Below, in pieces: positions 37,076-46,670 of a stretch of DNA of 64,000 nt (positions are counted from its first letter, which is position 1; the number at the start of each line of letters is the position of its first letter). A program made the translations under genes and the position numbers. The notes beneath the pieces were generated by a model, which worked only from the letters and a program-made list of their open reading frames with translations, was not told the origin of the DNA and did not search any database. This DNA is from Cecembia rubra. Its GTDB lineage: Bacteria; Bacteroidota; Bacteroidia; Cytophagales; Cyclobacteriaceae. The stretch is taken from positions 186,001 to 250,000 of the forward strand of contig NZ_PYGF01000007.1 in the NCBI RefSeq assembly GCF_003014575.1. Direction: 5' to 3'.

Positions 37076-37189
37076 TTTATTTTCTGAAATCCGTCTTTTG
37101 ACTTCTGCCTTCGAATCGATCCTTCCAACCTTTCTTGCTTATCTACAAGAAATAAGACCAGTCAACATAGGCTTCCGCTTCCAGAACAT

Positions 37190-37312
37190 CCCCTAAATCC
37201 CAACAAGCAATCGAGTCTTGTCTCTTGCTGTCTCTTATTTCTGAAATTAGGATTTCCCACTTGACAGAAATGCAGTCCAATCTCAAGCTTCTCTTCTCTC
37301 GCTTCTCCTTTT
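37190..37312. repeat. Pyrimidine-rich intergenic repeat, second copy
   Basis: A non-coding gap upstream of tadA. It is rich in TCTTG/TCTCG/TTCTC units and shares the exact 12-mer TCTCTCGCTTCT (37295-37306) with the repeat at 16686-16697. Confidence 0.5.
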
Positions 37313-37339
37313 TTGCTATTTTTGAACAAAATACTTTCC

Positions 37340-37783
37340 ATGGAACTCTTTTCTGATGCCTACTTTATGAACGAGGCCTTTAAACAGGCCAAACTGGCTT
37401 TTGAGGAAGAAGAGATTCCTGTAGGAGCGGTAATTGTATGCAGAAATAAAATAATTGCCCGGGCTTATAACCAAACAGAAAAGCTCACTGATGCCACAGC
37501 CCATGCTGAAATGATTGCTATCACCGCAGCAGCCAATGCCCTAGGAGCAAAATACCTTCCTGAATGTAAGCTATATGTCACCCTCGAACCCTGTGTCATG
37601 TGTGCCGGAGCCAGTTTCTGGTCACAGTTGGGAGAGCTACATTATGGTGCCTCAGATCCCAAAAGAGGGTTTTCGCTTATACAGGAGAGAATATTACATC
37701 CTAAAACCAAAGTGACAAAAGGATTAATGGCCAAAGAATCCAAGAATTTATTGGATGAATTCTTTAAAAAGTTAAGAAATTAA
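37340..37783 (+). CDS. tadA: tRNA-specific adenosine deaminase
   Basis: A 147-residue zinc deaminase that converts A34 to inosine in tRNA-Arg. HAEMIAI holds the zinc His and proton-shuttle Glu, and PCVMCAGA holds the two zinc cysteines. Start chosen at 37340 (MELFSDAYFM), matching the family N-terminus; the Met at 37313 would add nine residues from repeat DNA. A related nucleoside or guanine deaminase activity cannot be excluded. Confidence 0.85.
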   Translation: MELFSDAYFMNEAFKQAKLAFEEEEIPVGAVIVCRNKIIARAYNQTEKLTDATAHAEMIAITAAANALGAKYLPECKLYVTLEPCVMCAGASFWSQLGELHYGASDPKRGFSLIQERILHPKTKVTKGLMAKESKNLLDEFFKKLRN

Positions 37784-37891
37784 ATCCTTTTTGCAGGATA
37801 CAGAACCATTTTCCCACCAATTGGGTTAATTATTTGTAAATTCTTTCGGAATTTTAATTTTCATGTTTCACCATAAACGCAAAAGATAAAA

Positions 37892-38494
37892 ATGGCTTTT
37901 GAACTACCAAAACTACCTTATGATTTTAATGCGCTTGAACCACATATAGATGCGCGCACAATGGAAATCCATCATGGAAAGCACCACAATGCTTACGTTA
38001 CCAATCTGAACAATGCCATTGCCGGGACAGATTTGGAAAACAAAAGTTTGGAAGAATTAATGCTTGTCGCTGGCTCTAATACCGCAGTAAGAAATAACGG
38101 TGGAGGTCATTATAACCATAACCTATTCTGGACTATCCTTTCTCCTAATGGTGGAGGAGCTCCGACCGGGGAATTGGCAGATGCCATCAATGCCAAATTC
38201 GGCACTTTTGAAGCATTCAAAGAGGAGTTCAATAAAGCAGCTGCTACCAGATTCGGTTCTGGTTGGGCATGGCTATCGGTGACAGCCAATGGTTTGGCCG
38301 TAAGCTCTACTCCAAATCAAGATAATCCTTTGATGGATGTAGTTGAAGTAAAAGGTACCCCTATCTTGGGCCTTGATGTATGGGAGCATGCTTACTACCT
38401 ACATTATCAAAACAGAAGACCGGATTATATCGGGGCTTTCTGGAACGTGATCAATTGGGCTGAAGTTAGCAAAAGATACGCTGCTGCTAAGTAA
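37892..38494 (+). CDS. Fe/Mn superoxide dismutase
   Basis: A 200-residue enzyme that disproportionates superoxide. [10 protein letters not shown] gives the first metal His, [11 protein letters not shown] the second region, and [11 protein letters not shown] the Asp and His ligands. The Gly-rich GGHYNH segment fits cambialistic or Mn-type enzymes, but the metal cannot be fixed here. It is monocistronic with a clear terminator. Confidence 0.95.
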   Translation: MAFELPKLPYDFNALEPHIDARTMEIHHGKHHNAYVTNLNNAIAGTDLENKSLEELMLVAGSNTAVRNNGGGHYNHNLFWTILSPNGGGAPTGELADAINAKFGTFEAFKEEFNKAAATRFGSGWAWLSVTANGLAVSSTPNQDNPLMDVVEVKGTPILGLDVWEHAYYLHYQNRRPDYIGAFWNVINWAEVSKRYAAAK

Positions 38495-38523
38495 GCTATA
38501 CAACAGAAACAGTAACGATACAG

Positions 38524-38547
38524 GCCTTGGGGATTTTTTCCCAAGGC
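38524..38547 (+). terminator. Rho-independent terminator after superoxide dismutase
   Basis: An 8-bp stem, GCCTTGGG with CCCAAGGC, with an 8-nt loop and a 7-T tail. Confidence 0.88.
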
Positions 38548-38716
38548 TTTTTTTGTACGCATAGCGTACGATTCATGTGTTCGTAAATGATACACCTATG
38601 AAATAGATCATTATTATAAAACCCAGTAAATCAGTTAATTATAATGAATTTTTTGAACTGGCACTGGATTTTCATAGGAGTTGGCACAGAACATTGAAAT
38701 CTAAACCAACTATTTT

Positions 38717-41149
38717 ATGAAAATCTCAACCCAAGTATTTGTAGTGCTTTTGACCTTCTTTTTAGGAATGAGCAACTTGGCAGCTAAGGAGTTTTCCCAG
38801 ATTACAGGCCGGGTAGCAGACGGGAAGGGTGATTTCCTTCCTTTTGCCAATGTAGCATTGGTCGAAACCGAGTCTGGTATATTACTGACCGGTGCTGTAA
38901 CTGGAGATGACGGAAAGTTTCATATAGAATCAGCTAGGTCAGGAAAAGTTCATCTGGTAGTTTCTTCAATAGGATTTGAAACCTTCAAGACGGAGCCTTT
39001 TGATATCAAACCGGGAACCAATAAGGATTTTGGGATGATTACCATCAAAGAAGAAGCAGGGAAACTTTCAGAAGTAACTGTAAGAGCGACAAGACCGGAG
39101 ATCATCGTAGAGGCGGACAAAACCATCGTGAATGTCGAAGGCTCTGTTTTGGCAGATGGCAATACAGCATTGGAAGTGATAGGAAGGTCCCCAGGAGTAT
39201 ATGTAGATGAAAATGATCAGATCAATTTGAATGGAAGACCTGGTGTAACCGTGATGATCAATGACCGGCAGACTTACATGAGTGCTGCTGACCTTGCTCA
39301 ATTTTTAAGGTCTATTCCTGCTGAAAACATAAAAAGTATTGAAATCATAAACAACCCTCCATCCCGGTTTGATGCGGAAGGAGGTGCTGGTATTATTAAC
39401 CTTAGGTTAAAAAAGAACAATATTGACGGCATGTTTGGCAATGTGAGTTTGGGGGGTATTTACAATGGAATTTTTGGACCTAATGCAGGCTTGTCCCTTA
39501 ACGTCAAGAAAGGCAAATGGACCAATCAGGCCAGTCTGAACTACAATGAATTCAATTTTGTAAATGAACTTGATATCAGCAGGAATTTTCAATTAGAACA
39601 GGGAGTATCCAATTTCCACCAAAATGGTAATATTACAACCTACAATAAGAGCTTATTTTTCAATGGTGGAAGTGATTACGAAATCAATTCAAACCACAGC
39701 GTGGGTATAACTGTCCAGGCATCTGAATATAATGGGGAAAACATTGGTAGGTCCCTTACAGAAATCAATAATCCAGGAACGGAAGATGTGTTTTTCTTGA
39801 GATCCCGCAATGATTCTGATTCAAGAAACAGAAGGGTATTCGGAAATTTCCATTATGTGGGTGTACTGGATTCATTGGGTACCAAGTTGACATCAGATTT
39901 GGATTATACCAGGATGGTTTCTTCTTCTAATTCGCTTTTGACAAATAACAATTGGGTCAATGAGAATGAGCCACTTTCCACGAGAGACTTTATCCTCACA
40001 TTAAATGATATGGACTATTCCATTTTCACAGCGAAAGTTGACTTTATTAGACCATTAGGTAAAGGAAGGGTGTTTGAAAGTGGGCTTAAAGGAAGTTGGG
40101 TAAAATCAGACAACAATCTGGATTTGAGTAAGGCGGTTGAAGACGAACCTTTCCAGCCTGATCCCAATAGCAACAGGTTCATCTATGAAGAAAATGTATT
40201 GGCAGCTTATGCTTCCTACAAAAGTAAGTTTGCTGAGAATGTAAGCTTTCAGGCAGGATTGAGGACAGAGTACTCCGATATTACCGGTAATTCTGTTACT
40301 TTGGATCAGGTAAATAAGCAAAATTACATCGACCTTTTCCCGAGTTTAAGTGTTCAGCAAAAAGTCAGCAAGGATTATCAAATTATCTACAATGCCAATA
40401 GGAGAATTACAAGACCCAACTACAGACTGTTGAACCCATTTGTGTATTACATAGATCCATTGACCACTGAAGAAGGAAATCCCAATCTCCGTCCTCAATA
40501 TGCCCATAACCTTGAAATGAACCATGTAGTAAAAGGTGCGTATCAGTTCACCGTTGGTTATTCCCTGACCAATGATGTATTCCAGCAAATTTTTACCCAA
40601 GATGAAGAGTCCAGAACCACTACTACTTATACTGCGAATTTGGATAGAGCGAAGACCTGGAATTTTAGGGCCATGATTCCTGTGGAAATCCGCTCTTGGT
40701 GGAATACCAGCAACATGGTTCAAGTTACCAATTCTGCTTGGAAATCCCAGATTGGAGATGCCCTGTTGGATGTTTCCCAGACCTCTTACACGTTGAGAAC
40801 CCAGCATAACTTCAATTTACCGGCCGGATTCAGGGCAGAATTGATGGGGATGTATATCGGTCCTGCACAATACGGACAGGCCACAATTAAAGGTTTTGGA
40901 TGGGTAGATTTGGGAATCACCAAAAGCTTGATGAAAGACAAGATGACCCTTACTTTAAATGGAACAGATTTGTTTGCCAGTCAGGTTATCCGAGCCAATG
41001 TGCAGTTTGATAATATTGATACCCAGTTCAGACAATATCGAAATACTCAAGGGGTAAGATTCACCCTCAGGTATAAGTTTGCCAAAGGAGAAAGCTTCAG
41101 GGTATCCAATAGAAGTGGAAGTACTGAAGAAAGAAACAGGTTGGATTAA
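38717..41149 (+). CDS. TonB-dependent-receptor-like outer membrane protein
   Basis: An 810-residue protein with a signal peptide (residues 1-23). A carboxypeptidase-regulatory-like beta-sandwich follows (about residues 28-115), then a plug (GRPGVTVMIND, IKSIEIINNPPSRFDAEGGAGIINL), then a large barrel of the OMP_b-brl_3 type. Its ligand is unknown and no SusD partner is adjacent. It ends at a terminator. Confidence 0.85.
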   Translation: MKISTQVFVVLLTFFLGMSNLAAKEFSQITGRVADGKGDFLPFANVALVETESGILLTGAVTGDDGKFHIESARSGKVHLVVSSIGFETFKTEPFDIKPGTNKDFGMITIKEEAGKLSEVTVRATRPEIIVEADKTIVNVEGSVLADGNTALEVIGRSPGVYVDENDQINLNGRPGVTVMINDRQTYMSAADLAQFLRSIPAENIKSIEIINNPPSRFDAEGGAGIINLRLKKNNIDGMFGNVSLGGIYNGIFGPNAGLSLNVKKGKWTNQASLNYNEFNFVNELDISRNFQLEQGVSNFHQNGNITTYNKSLFFNGGSDYEINSNHSVGITVQASEYNGENIGRSLTEINNPGTEDVFFLRSRNDSDSRNRRVFGNFHYVGVLDSLGTKLTSDLDYTRMVSSSNSLLTNNNWVNENEPLSTRDFILTLNDMDYSIFTAKVDFIRPLGKGRVFESGLKGSWVKSDNNLDLSKAVEDEPFQPDPNSNRFIYEENVLAAYASYKSKFAENVSFQAGLRTEYSDITGNSVTLDQVNKQNYIDLFPSLSVQQKVSKDYQIIYNANRRITRPNYRLLNPFVYYIDPLTTEEGNPNLRPQYAHNLEMNHVVKGAYQFTVGYSLTNDVFQQIFTQDEESRTTTTYTANLDRAKTWNFRAMIPVEIRSWWNTSNMVQVTNSAWKSQIGDALLDVSQTSYTLRTQHNFNLPAGFRAELMGMYIGPAQYGQATIKGFGWVDLGITKSLMKDKMTLTLNGTDLFASQVIRANVQFDNIDTQFRQYRNTQGVRFTLRYKFAKGESFRVSNRSGSTEERNRLD

Positions 41150-41156
41150 ACTAAGG

Positions 41157-41181
41157 ACTCCTCCCAAAAATCGGGAGGAGT
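41157..41181 (+). terminator. Rho-independent terminator
   Basis: A 9-bp stem, ACTCCTCCC with GGGAGGAGT, with a 7-nt loop and a T-run. Confidence 0.88.
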
Positions 41182-41184
41182 TTT

Positions 41185-41192
41185 TAGCTTTG
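41185..41192 (+). promoter_or_regulatory. -7 element abutting the terminator
   Basis: TAGCTTTG matches TAnnTTTG and starts within the T-run of the preceding terminator, 25 bp before the serine hydrolase start codon. Confidence 0.5.
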
Positions 41193-41217
41193 TAGGATTG
41201 GAGCTAAATTTACTTTT

Positions 41218-42537
41218 ATGAAAAAGGCGATTGTAATGTTTACCCTAATTGGAGTCACTATGGCTTCAGTTATTGCACAAGACTTTAATAGGGCCAAATT
41301 GGATGAGTTTTTTGATGTTTTGGAAGCCAATGACAGAGTGATGGGCTCGGTGTTACTTTATTATCGTGGGGAGCCCATTTACCAGAAGTCCTTTGGTTAC
41401 GCAGATCGTAGCGAAAAAATTCCCTTAACCAAAGAAAGTAAATTTAGGGTAGGCTCTATTTCCAAAACCTTTACCTCTGTACTTGTTTTCAAGGCCATAG
41501 AAGAGGGAAGGCTCAATTTGGTACAAAGTATTGAAGGCTTTTTCCCAGAGTTGCCCAATGCCGAAAAAATAACATTGAGTGATCTGCTAAGCCACAGGAG
41601 TGGTATTTATAGCTTTACCTCAAGCCAGGATTACCTGACCTGGAACACAGTCCCTAAGTCAAGAGAAGAATTGTATCAGATAATACTTGCAGGAAAGAGT
41701 GAATTTGAACCTGGCACAAAAGCCAATTATTCTAATCCGAACTATGTGCTTTTGACCTGGATTTTGGAGGATACCTATCAGGAGTCTTACCCCTATTTAT
41801 TGCAAAAGTATGTTTTAGGTCCCCTTGGTCTGAACAACACCTACATCGGTGAGGAATTTTCACCTGACCAAGGGGAGGTTTTATCTTACAGATTTTTGGG
41901 AGAGTGGCAACAGGAAAGCATTACTGATATGTCCATCCCTTTAGGTGCCGGAGCACTTGTTTCCACGCCCGGAGATTTGACGGTTTTTATTAGAGCATTA
42001 TTTGAAGGGAAATTAATCAGTGAGGCCAGTCTCTCCCAAATGACAGAATTGAGGGACAATTACGGACGCGGAATATTTAAATTTCCTTTTTATGATCATT
42101 TTGCCTATGGCCATGATGGGGGCATAGATGGGTTCATGGCTTCTTTAAGTTACTTTCCAGAGAAAGACCTCGCATATTCACTGACCTTGAACGGGGCCAA
42201 TATGGATCCTAATCAGATTTCTATTGCTGTGTTGAGCGCATTTTTTGGAAAGGATTTTGACATTCCACAATTCTCCGATGATTCCTTTACGGAAGAGGAA
42301 TTGGATGCTTTTGTCGGGGTTTACGGGGCTCCCGGTTTTCCTTTGGATATTACCATCAGAAGACAGAAGCTGGCACTCATGGCACAGGCCACCGGCCAAC
42401 CTGAATTTTTATTGGAGCATGATGAGGGAACTACTTTTGTTTTCCGATTGGCCAATCTTTCTATTGAATTTCAGCCGGAAAATGATCAGCTGACTTTGTC
42501 CCAATCGGGGATGAAATTCGTATTGAAGAAGAAATGA
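41218..42537 (+). CDS. Class C beta-lactamase-family serine hydrolase
   Basis: A 439-residue exported protein (signal peptide 1-20). The penicillin-binding fold has the catalytic S80-x-x-K83 (SISK), Y171-S-N173, and a late HDGGIDGF segment in place of the KTG motif. Members include esterases, D-aminopeptidases and lactamase-like proteins, so substrate is unknown. The last 90 residues form a lipocalin-like extension. Confidence 0.85.
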   Translation: MKKAIVMFTLIGVTMASVIAQDFNRAKLDEFFDVLEANDRVMGSVLLYYRGEPIYQKSFGYADRSEKIPLTKESKFRVGSISKTFTSVLVFKAIEEGRLNLVQSIEGFFPELPNAEKITLSDLLSHRSGIYSFTSSQDYLTWNTVPKSREELYQIILAGKSEFEPGTKANYSNPNYVLLTWILEDTYQESYPYLLQKYVLGPLGLNNTYIGEEFSPDQGEVLSYRFLGEWQQESITDMSIPLGAGALVSTPGDLTVFIRALFEGKLISEASLSQMTELRDNYGRGIFKFPFYDHFAYGHDGGIDGFMASLSYFPEKDLAYSLTLNGANMDPNQISIAVLSAFFGKDFDIPQFSDDSFTEEELDAFVGVYGAPGFPLDITIRRQKLALMAQATGQPEFLLEHDEGTTFVFRLANLSIEFQPENDQLTLSQSGMKFVLKKK

Positions 42538-44244
42538 TTATTTGAAAATATAGCTAATTCCTACAGTAGCAACGAAGTTTTTTCTATCCAGTCCCGGAAC
42601 AAAATACTGGTCGGGCTGATTTTCCAAAAACCACTTGTAATTTAGGGTATTGACATACTGGAAGTTGACATGAGCGAGAAGGTTTCCAAATCTCCAATCT
42701 GCCACCAAAGAAGGTACAAGGTCAACATATTTATTTCTCCAGTCTTTGGATTCCTCATAGCGGAAATAATAGAAATCATTGTTATACACTATTCTTTCAA
42801 AATGAAAAGCTATTCGACTGAAATCCTTTACCCAAGCCAATTCCACCCAGTTGACATTAGCAGCAGGTCCGTACCCTACTCCAAGTACCTGTCCATTGTG
42901 GGTATATCCGTGACGGACATGGTTATGTATATACCATGTGTCCAGGTTTCTTATACTTTCCCTTATGGTTTGTCCTGTTTGGGTCATTTCTGCACTGATT
43001 TGCAGGAATTGTCTATCCTTTTTTAGTGGCATCAAGTTGCTGAAACCAAAAGTAAATCCTCTGTTTCTCTCAGGGGTGATAATAAAATCTGAGAACCTTC
43101 TGCTGTTTCCATTGGTTCCATATTCACCGTAAAATTCAAAATGTCCTTCTGGGCTAATCCATCTAAAAAAGCCAGAACTGAATTGTTGTCTTTTATCCCT
43201 AACAGGATTGCGTACATTGTTTAATCCTTTCTGGCCATTGAAGAAAGGCACATAATCACCGAACCTGTCCATATCTTCTAAATAGACATTATTGGTAGCG
43301 GCATAACCAAGAAAAAGTCCAGGGACCCATTTGGGTTTGTAACTCATTATAAATCCGGAAAGAAATCGTTGACCATTTTCCCGTTTGGGTATCAAAACAT
43401 GATTTCCCTGAATATGATAACCTGGATGTGGAGGCAAAAAGCCAGAGGCATTTAATAAGCCACCAATCAACTGTCCCTCGAAGTGACCTATAGGACTTTC
43501 TATAGGCTTAAGCGTATTGGCTGTAAAGTGAAGGAATCCTTGGGCATTATTACTTAGTATAAGTGAATTGCGCCGGGAAGGGCCCCACCAGAGGTTTTCC
43601 GTGGAAACCCCAATAGAGAAACCACCAGGATTAAATCGGATACTGGATTGACCTGCAAGAATGCGGGTGTAAGGTCCCGTTCCAAATCGCTCAGGCATAT
43701 CAATCCGGTTCATATATTCATAGTAATATAGGATTGTGGCTTGGTGTTCTATGGGGAAACCCAGATATTCTTTGTTTTGGGCATAGAGAATTTCGGGTTG
43801 CAATTGAACCGTAAGCTTGCCTTCCTTTAAAAATATTCCTGCACTGACCAAACTCTGGAAGCCTCTATTTGGGATCATTGCCCCATTGTTCAAGCCGAAT
43901 GCATAATCAGAATTATACTGGGTACGGATGGAGACGGGCATTACGATTAGATGGTCTTTTTTGTTTTTGCCAAATACCTGATGCACCTCAGAATGTGCTA
44001 AATCCGTAAAAGTACTGTCCAAATCCAATCCATTTTCTCGGTCAAATGCATATGCAGGATGCAAGGGCCTGATGGCAAAGGAAGCATGTTCATTAAGCCT
44101 GCCCAATAATTGTTGCCTTCTCATGTATTCTTCCAAGACCGGGGTATTGAGTGGAACTGTCTGTGCATCTAGGCGATTGCTTAAAATCAGCAAGATGATT
44201 GTGAAGATAATATGGAGATTTGTTGATTTCATTTTCCTGCTCAT
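42538..44244 (-). CDS. Wzi-family capsule assembly outer membrane protein
   Basis: A 568-residue outer-membrane barrel with a signal peptide ending at about LDAQ. ENLWWGPSRRNSLILSNNA is the most recognisable Wzi-family segment. Wzi proteins help attach capsular polysaccharide at the cell surface. An in-frame Met at 44232 is an alternative start. It overlaps the upstream lipoprotein gene by 4 bp, indicating co-translation. Confidence 0.82.
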   Translation of the reverse strand: MSRKMKSTNLHIIFTIILLILSNRLDAQTVPLNTPVLEEYMRRQQLLGRLNEHASFAIRPLHPAYAFDRENGLDLDSTFTDLAHSEVHQVFGKNKKDHLIVMPVSIRTQYNSDYAFGLNNGAMIPNRGFQSLVSAGIFLKEGKLTVQLQPEILYAQNKEYLGFPIEHQATILYYYEYMNRIDMPERFGTGPYTRILAGQSSIRFNPGGFSIGVSTENLWWGPSRRNSLILSNNAQGFLHFTANTLKPIESPIGHFEGQLIGGLLNASGFLPPHPGYHIQGNHVLIPKRENGQRFLSGFIMSYKPKWVPGLFLGYAATNNVYLEDMDRFGDYVPFFNGQKGLNNVRNPVRDKRQQFSSGFFRWISPEGHFEFYGEYGTNGNSRRFSDFIITPERNRGFTFGFSNLMPLKKDRQFLQISAEMTQTGQTIRESIRNLDTWYIHNHVRHGYTHNGQVLGVGYGPAANVNWVELAWVKDFSRIAFHFERIVYNNDFYYFRYEESKDWRNKYVDLVPSLVADWRFGNLLAHVNFQYVNTLNYKWFLENQPDQYFVPGLDRKNFVATVGISYIFK

Positions 44245-44906
44245 ATCACTACCATTGCTGTTACTTCAATTTTTCCTACTGACCAGCTTTCATCGCAAAG
44301 TGGGTCAGGGCTATTCACCTGTTTGAGTTCATCACCCAAAGTGATCTGCACACTGTTATTGAAATGAGAAATCAAGCGGCTTATCCTGTACACGGTCGTA
44401 TAGTTCTGAAATGCTCCAAAAAGACAAAGGCCAGGAAGATCAGTTCGTATGGCTCCGGTTTTTGGGAAGTTCTGCCTAAAATAATCCTGTGGAAATGATT
44501 GCCTCAAGCAAAAAGTAGATTCACAGGGCGAGTTGGAGAAAGTCGTCCGGAAAACCTCATCCTGATCTACCTTCAAGTACCAAAAATCAGGTCCGCTTAT
44601 TCCATCATCAGGATTTCCATCCCAACTATCATGCACAAAAAGTTCTACTTCAATTTTTAAAATGTTGTGATTGGGTAAATCGGGAATAGTCACCGAAACT
44701 TCCTCATTGTTATAAAAACCTAATAATGTATCGCCATAGAAAATAAAAAGTCTTCCGTTTTCAAAGCCAGCAAGATCTAACTGGCCAAAATTATTGGAAT
44801 AAACCACTACTTGGGATTCTATTTCATCAGAGCAGGATGAATAGATTAATACAGTACATGAAAAGATCAGAACAAACAATAAATTCCTTAAATAACTGAA
44901 AAGCAT
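44241..44906 (-). CDS. Hypothetical lipoprotein coupled to Wzi-like protein
   Basis: A 221-residue protein begun at the Met at 44906, which gives a compact signal with lipobox YSSC (C25). Several cysteines (the SPCESTFC segment, GLCLFG, DPLCDES) suggest disulfides in the mature domain. DSWDGNPDD and GPDFWYLKVD suggest a beta-sandwich. No family is recognised. It is co-translated with the Wzi-like gene, so a capsule or surface role is inferred. Confidence 0.65.
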   Translation of the reverse strand: MLFSYLRNLLFVLIFSCTVLIYSSCSDEIESQVVVYSNNFGQLDLAGFENGRLFIFYGDTLLGFYNNEEVSVTIPDLPNHNILKIEVELFVHDSWDGNPDDGISGPDFWYLKVDQDEVFRTTFSNSPCESTFCLRQSFPQDYFRQNFPKTGAIRTDLPGLCLFGAFQNYTTVYRISRLISHFNNSVQITLGDELKQVNSPDPLCDESWSVGKIEVTAMVVI

Positions 44907-44942
44907 TGCGATGATACTTAAATAACCAATAAATATATGAGC

Positions 44943-44950
44943 CAAAACTA
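44943..44950 (-). promoter_or_regulatory. -7 element for lipoprotein-Wzi operon
   Basis: On the minus strand TAGTTTTG matches TAnnTTTG, about 37 bp upstream of the chosen start. Confidence 0.4.
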
Positions 44951-45069
44951 CCTAATCTCTACAAATAAACGAAATTATCTGAGAAAATGCCCAGGATGTT
45001 GATCATGGGAATAATTGGCTATCCTGATTGGAATGTGTAACTTGCCGTAGTTTTAATTAAGACTTTTCC

Positions 45070-46164
45070 ATGATAAAGATCACTTTGGTGGCTGGTGCCC
45101 GCCCAAATTTCATGAAAATTGCTCCCATTGTCCACGCAGTTCAGTCCAAACAAAAAGAAGGCTTCCCTATTTCATACAGGCTTGTTCATACAGGACAACA
45201 TTATGATAAAAAAATGTCCGGGGATTTCTTTGAGCAGCTGAATATCCCTGAACCAGATGCCAATCTTGGAGGAGGCGGTGGCACCCAAGCTGAGCAAACC
45301 GCGTCCATTATGGTAGCATTTGAAAAAGAATTGATGGCCAACAGGCCTGATTTGGTGATAGTGGTCGGTGATGTGACCTCCACTTTGGCATGTTCGATTG
45401 CAGCAAAAAAACTGGTGATTGATGTAGCCCATGTAGAAGGAGGCATCCGATCAGGGGATTTAAGCATGCCTGAAGAGATCAACAGAATGGTAACAGACAG
45501 CATTACGGATCACTTCTTTACAACTTCTGAGATAGCCAATAATAACCTGAGAAAACTAGGGTTTTCTGAAAATCAAATCCATTTTGTAGGAAATACTATG
45601 ATTGATACCCTCATGGCCAATATGGAAAAATTAAAAAGGCCTGAAGGGGAAGTCTTTGATGGATTAATTCCTGGCCAATACTTTGTAATGACCATGCACA
45701 GACCTGCCAATGTAGATCAGGAAGAAAAATTAAAGGAAATGATCAATGCCATTATGGAAGGCACCCAAGGTCTTCCGGTCATTTTCCCGGTTCATCCAAG
45801 GACTGCCAAAAATCTCCAGAATTTGGGTATAAATGACCCTAAATTGTACATGACAGAACCGCTGCCCTACCTGGAGTTTAATTATTTGGTTAAACATGCC
45901 AAGGGGGTAATTACCGATTCGGGAGGGATAACCGAAGAAGCTTCTGTCATGGATGTACCCTGCATTACCCTTAGGAATAATACTGAAAGAGCGGAAACAA
46001 TTGAATTGGGCACAAATGAATTGGTAGGTACCAATCCCCAAAATCTTCAACCCTATTTGGAAAAGCTGATGCGTGATGAATGGAAAAAGTACAAAGGTAT
46101 TCCTTATTGGGATGGAAAGACGGCTGAAAGAATTGTGGATAAAATCATTGAAATTTATAGCTAA
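45070..46164 (+). CDS. wecB: UDP-N-acetylglucosamine 2-epimerase (non-hydrolysing)
   Basis: A 364-residue GT-B-fold enzyme that interconverts UDP-GlcNAc and UDP-ManNAc for surface glycans. GARPNFMKIAPI, HTGQHYD, HVEGGIRSGD, MHRPANVD and TDSGGITEEA are all family landmarks. It overlaps the cupin gene by 1 bp (TAATG). Confidence 0.93.
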   Translation: MIKITLVAGARPNFMKIAPIVHAVQSKQKEGFPISYRLVHTGQHYDKKMSGDFFEQLNIPEPDANLGGGGGTQAEQTASIMVAFEKELMANRPDLVIVVGDVTSTLACSIAAKKLVIDVAHVEGGIRSGDLSMPEEINRMVTDSITDHFFTTSEIANNNLRKLGFSENQIHFVGNTMIDTLMANMEKLKRPEGEVFDGLIPGQYFVMTMHRPANVDQEEKLKEMINAIMEGTQGLPVIFPVHPRTAKNLQNLGINDPKLYMTEPLPYLEFNYLVKHAKGVITDSGGITEEASVMDVPCITLRNNTERAETIELGTNELVGTNPQNLQPYLEKLMRDEWKKYKGIPYWDGKTAERIVDKIIEIYS

Positions 46165-46643
46165 TGCACAAGAGGATAAAAGAATTGGTGGAGCAACTTC
46201 AGTTGAAACCCCATCCAGAGGGGGGTTATTATGCTGAAACTTACAGGTCTGAATGGGAAGTTTCTACAGATCATGGAGGCAGGAGCCTGATGACCTGTAT
46301 CTATTTTTTGTTGACCTCCGATAACTCCTCCAAATTCCATCAGATCAAAAGTGATGAAATGTGGTTTTTCCATGAGGGAAGCCCCCTTACCGTTCATGTG
46401 CTTTCTGACAATGGCTATGAAAAACTATTGGTCGGGCCATCCGATAAGGAGGGTCACCTGCCCTATCAATTGGTAAAATCGGGAGTCATTTTTGGTTCCA
46501 CAGTGGATAAGGAGGAAAGCTACAGTTTGGTTTCCTGTGTGGTAGCCCCTGGGTTTGATTTCGAAGATTTCAAATTGTTTACGGCTGAGGATCTTTTGGA
46601 GAAATGGCCGGAAGAGGCGGACATTATCTATAAATTGACTTAA
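46164..46643 (+). CDS. DUF985 (cupin_5) protein
   Basis: A 159-residue RmlC-like cupin. PHPEGGYYAETYRS, SKFHQIKSDEMWFFHEGSPL and VAPGFDFEDF match DUF985. The H-x-E-W-type residues suggest metal or sugar-nucleotide binding. Function is unproven. It is coupled to wecB, so a nucleotide-sugar role is possible. Confidence 0.85.
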   Translation: MHKRIKELVEQLQLKPHPEGGYYAETYRSEWEVSTDHGGRSLMTCIYFLLTSDNSSKFHQIKSDEMWFFHEGSPLTVHVLSDNGYEKLLVGPSDKEGHLPYQLVKSGVIFGSTVDKEESYSLVSCVVAPGFDFEDFKLFTAEDLLEKWPEEADIIYKLT

Positions 46644-46670
46644 TTGGATTACATCCGCAGCCAGAACCCT

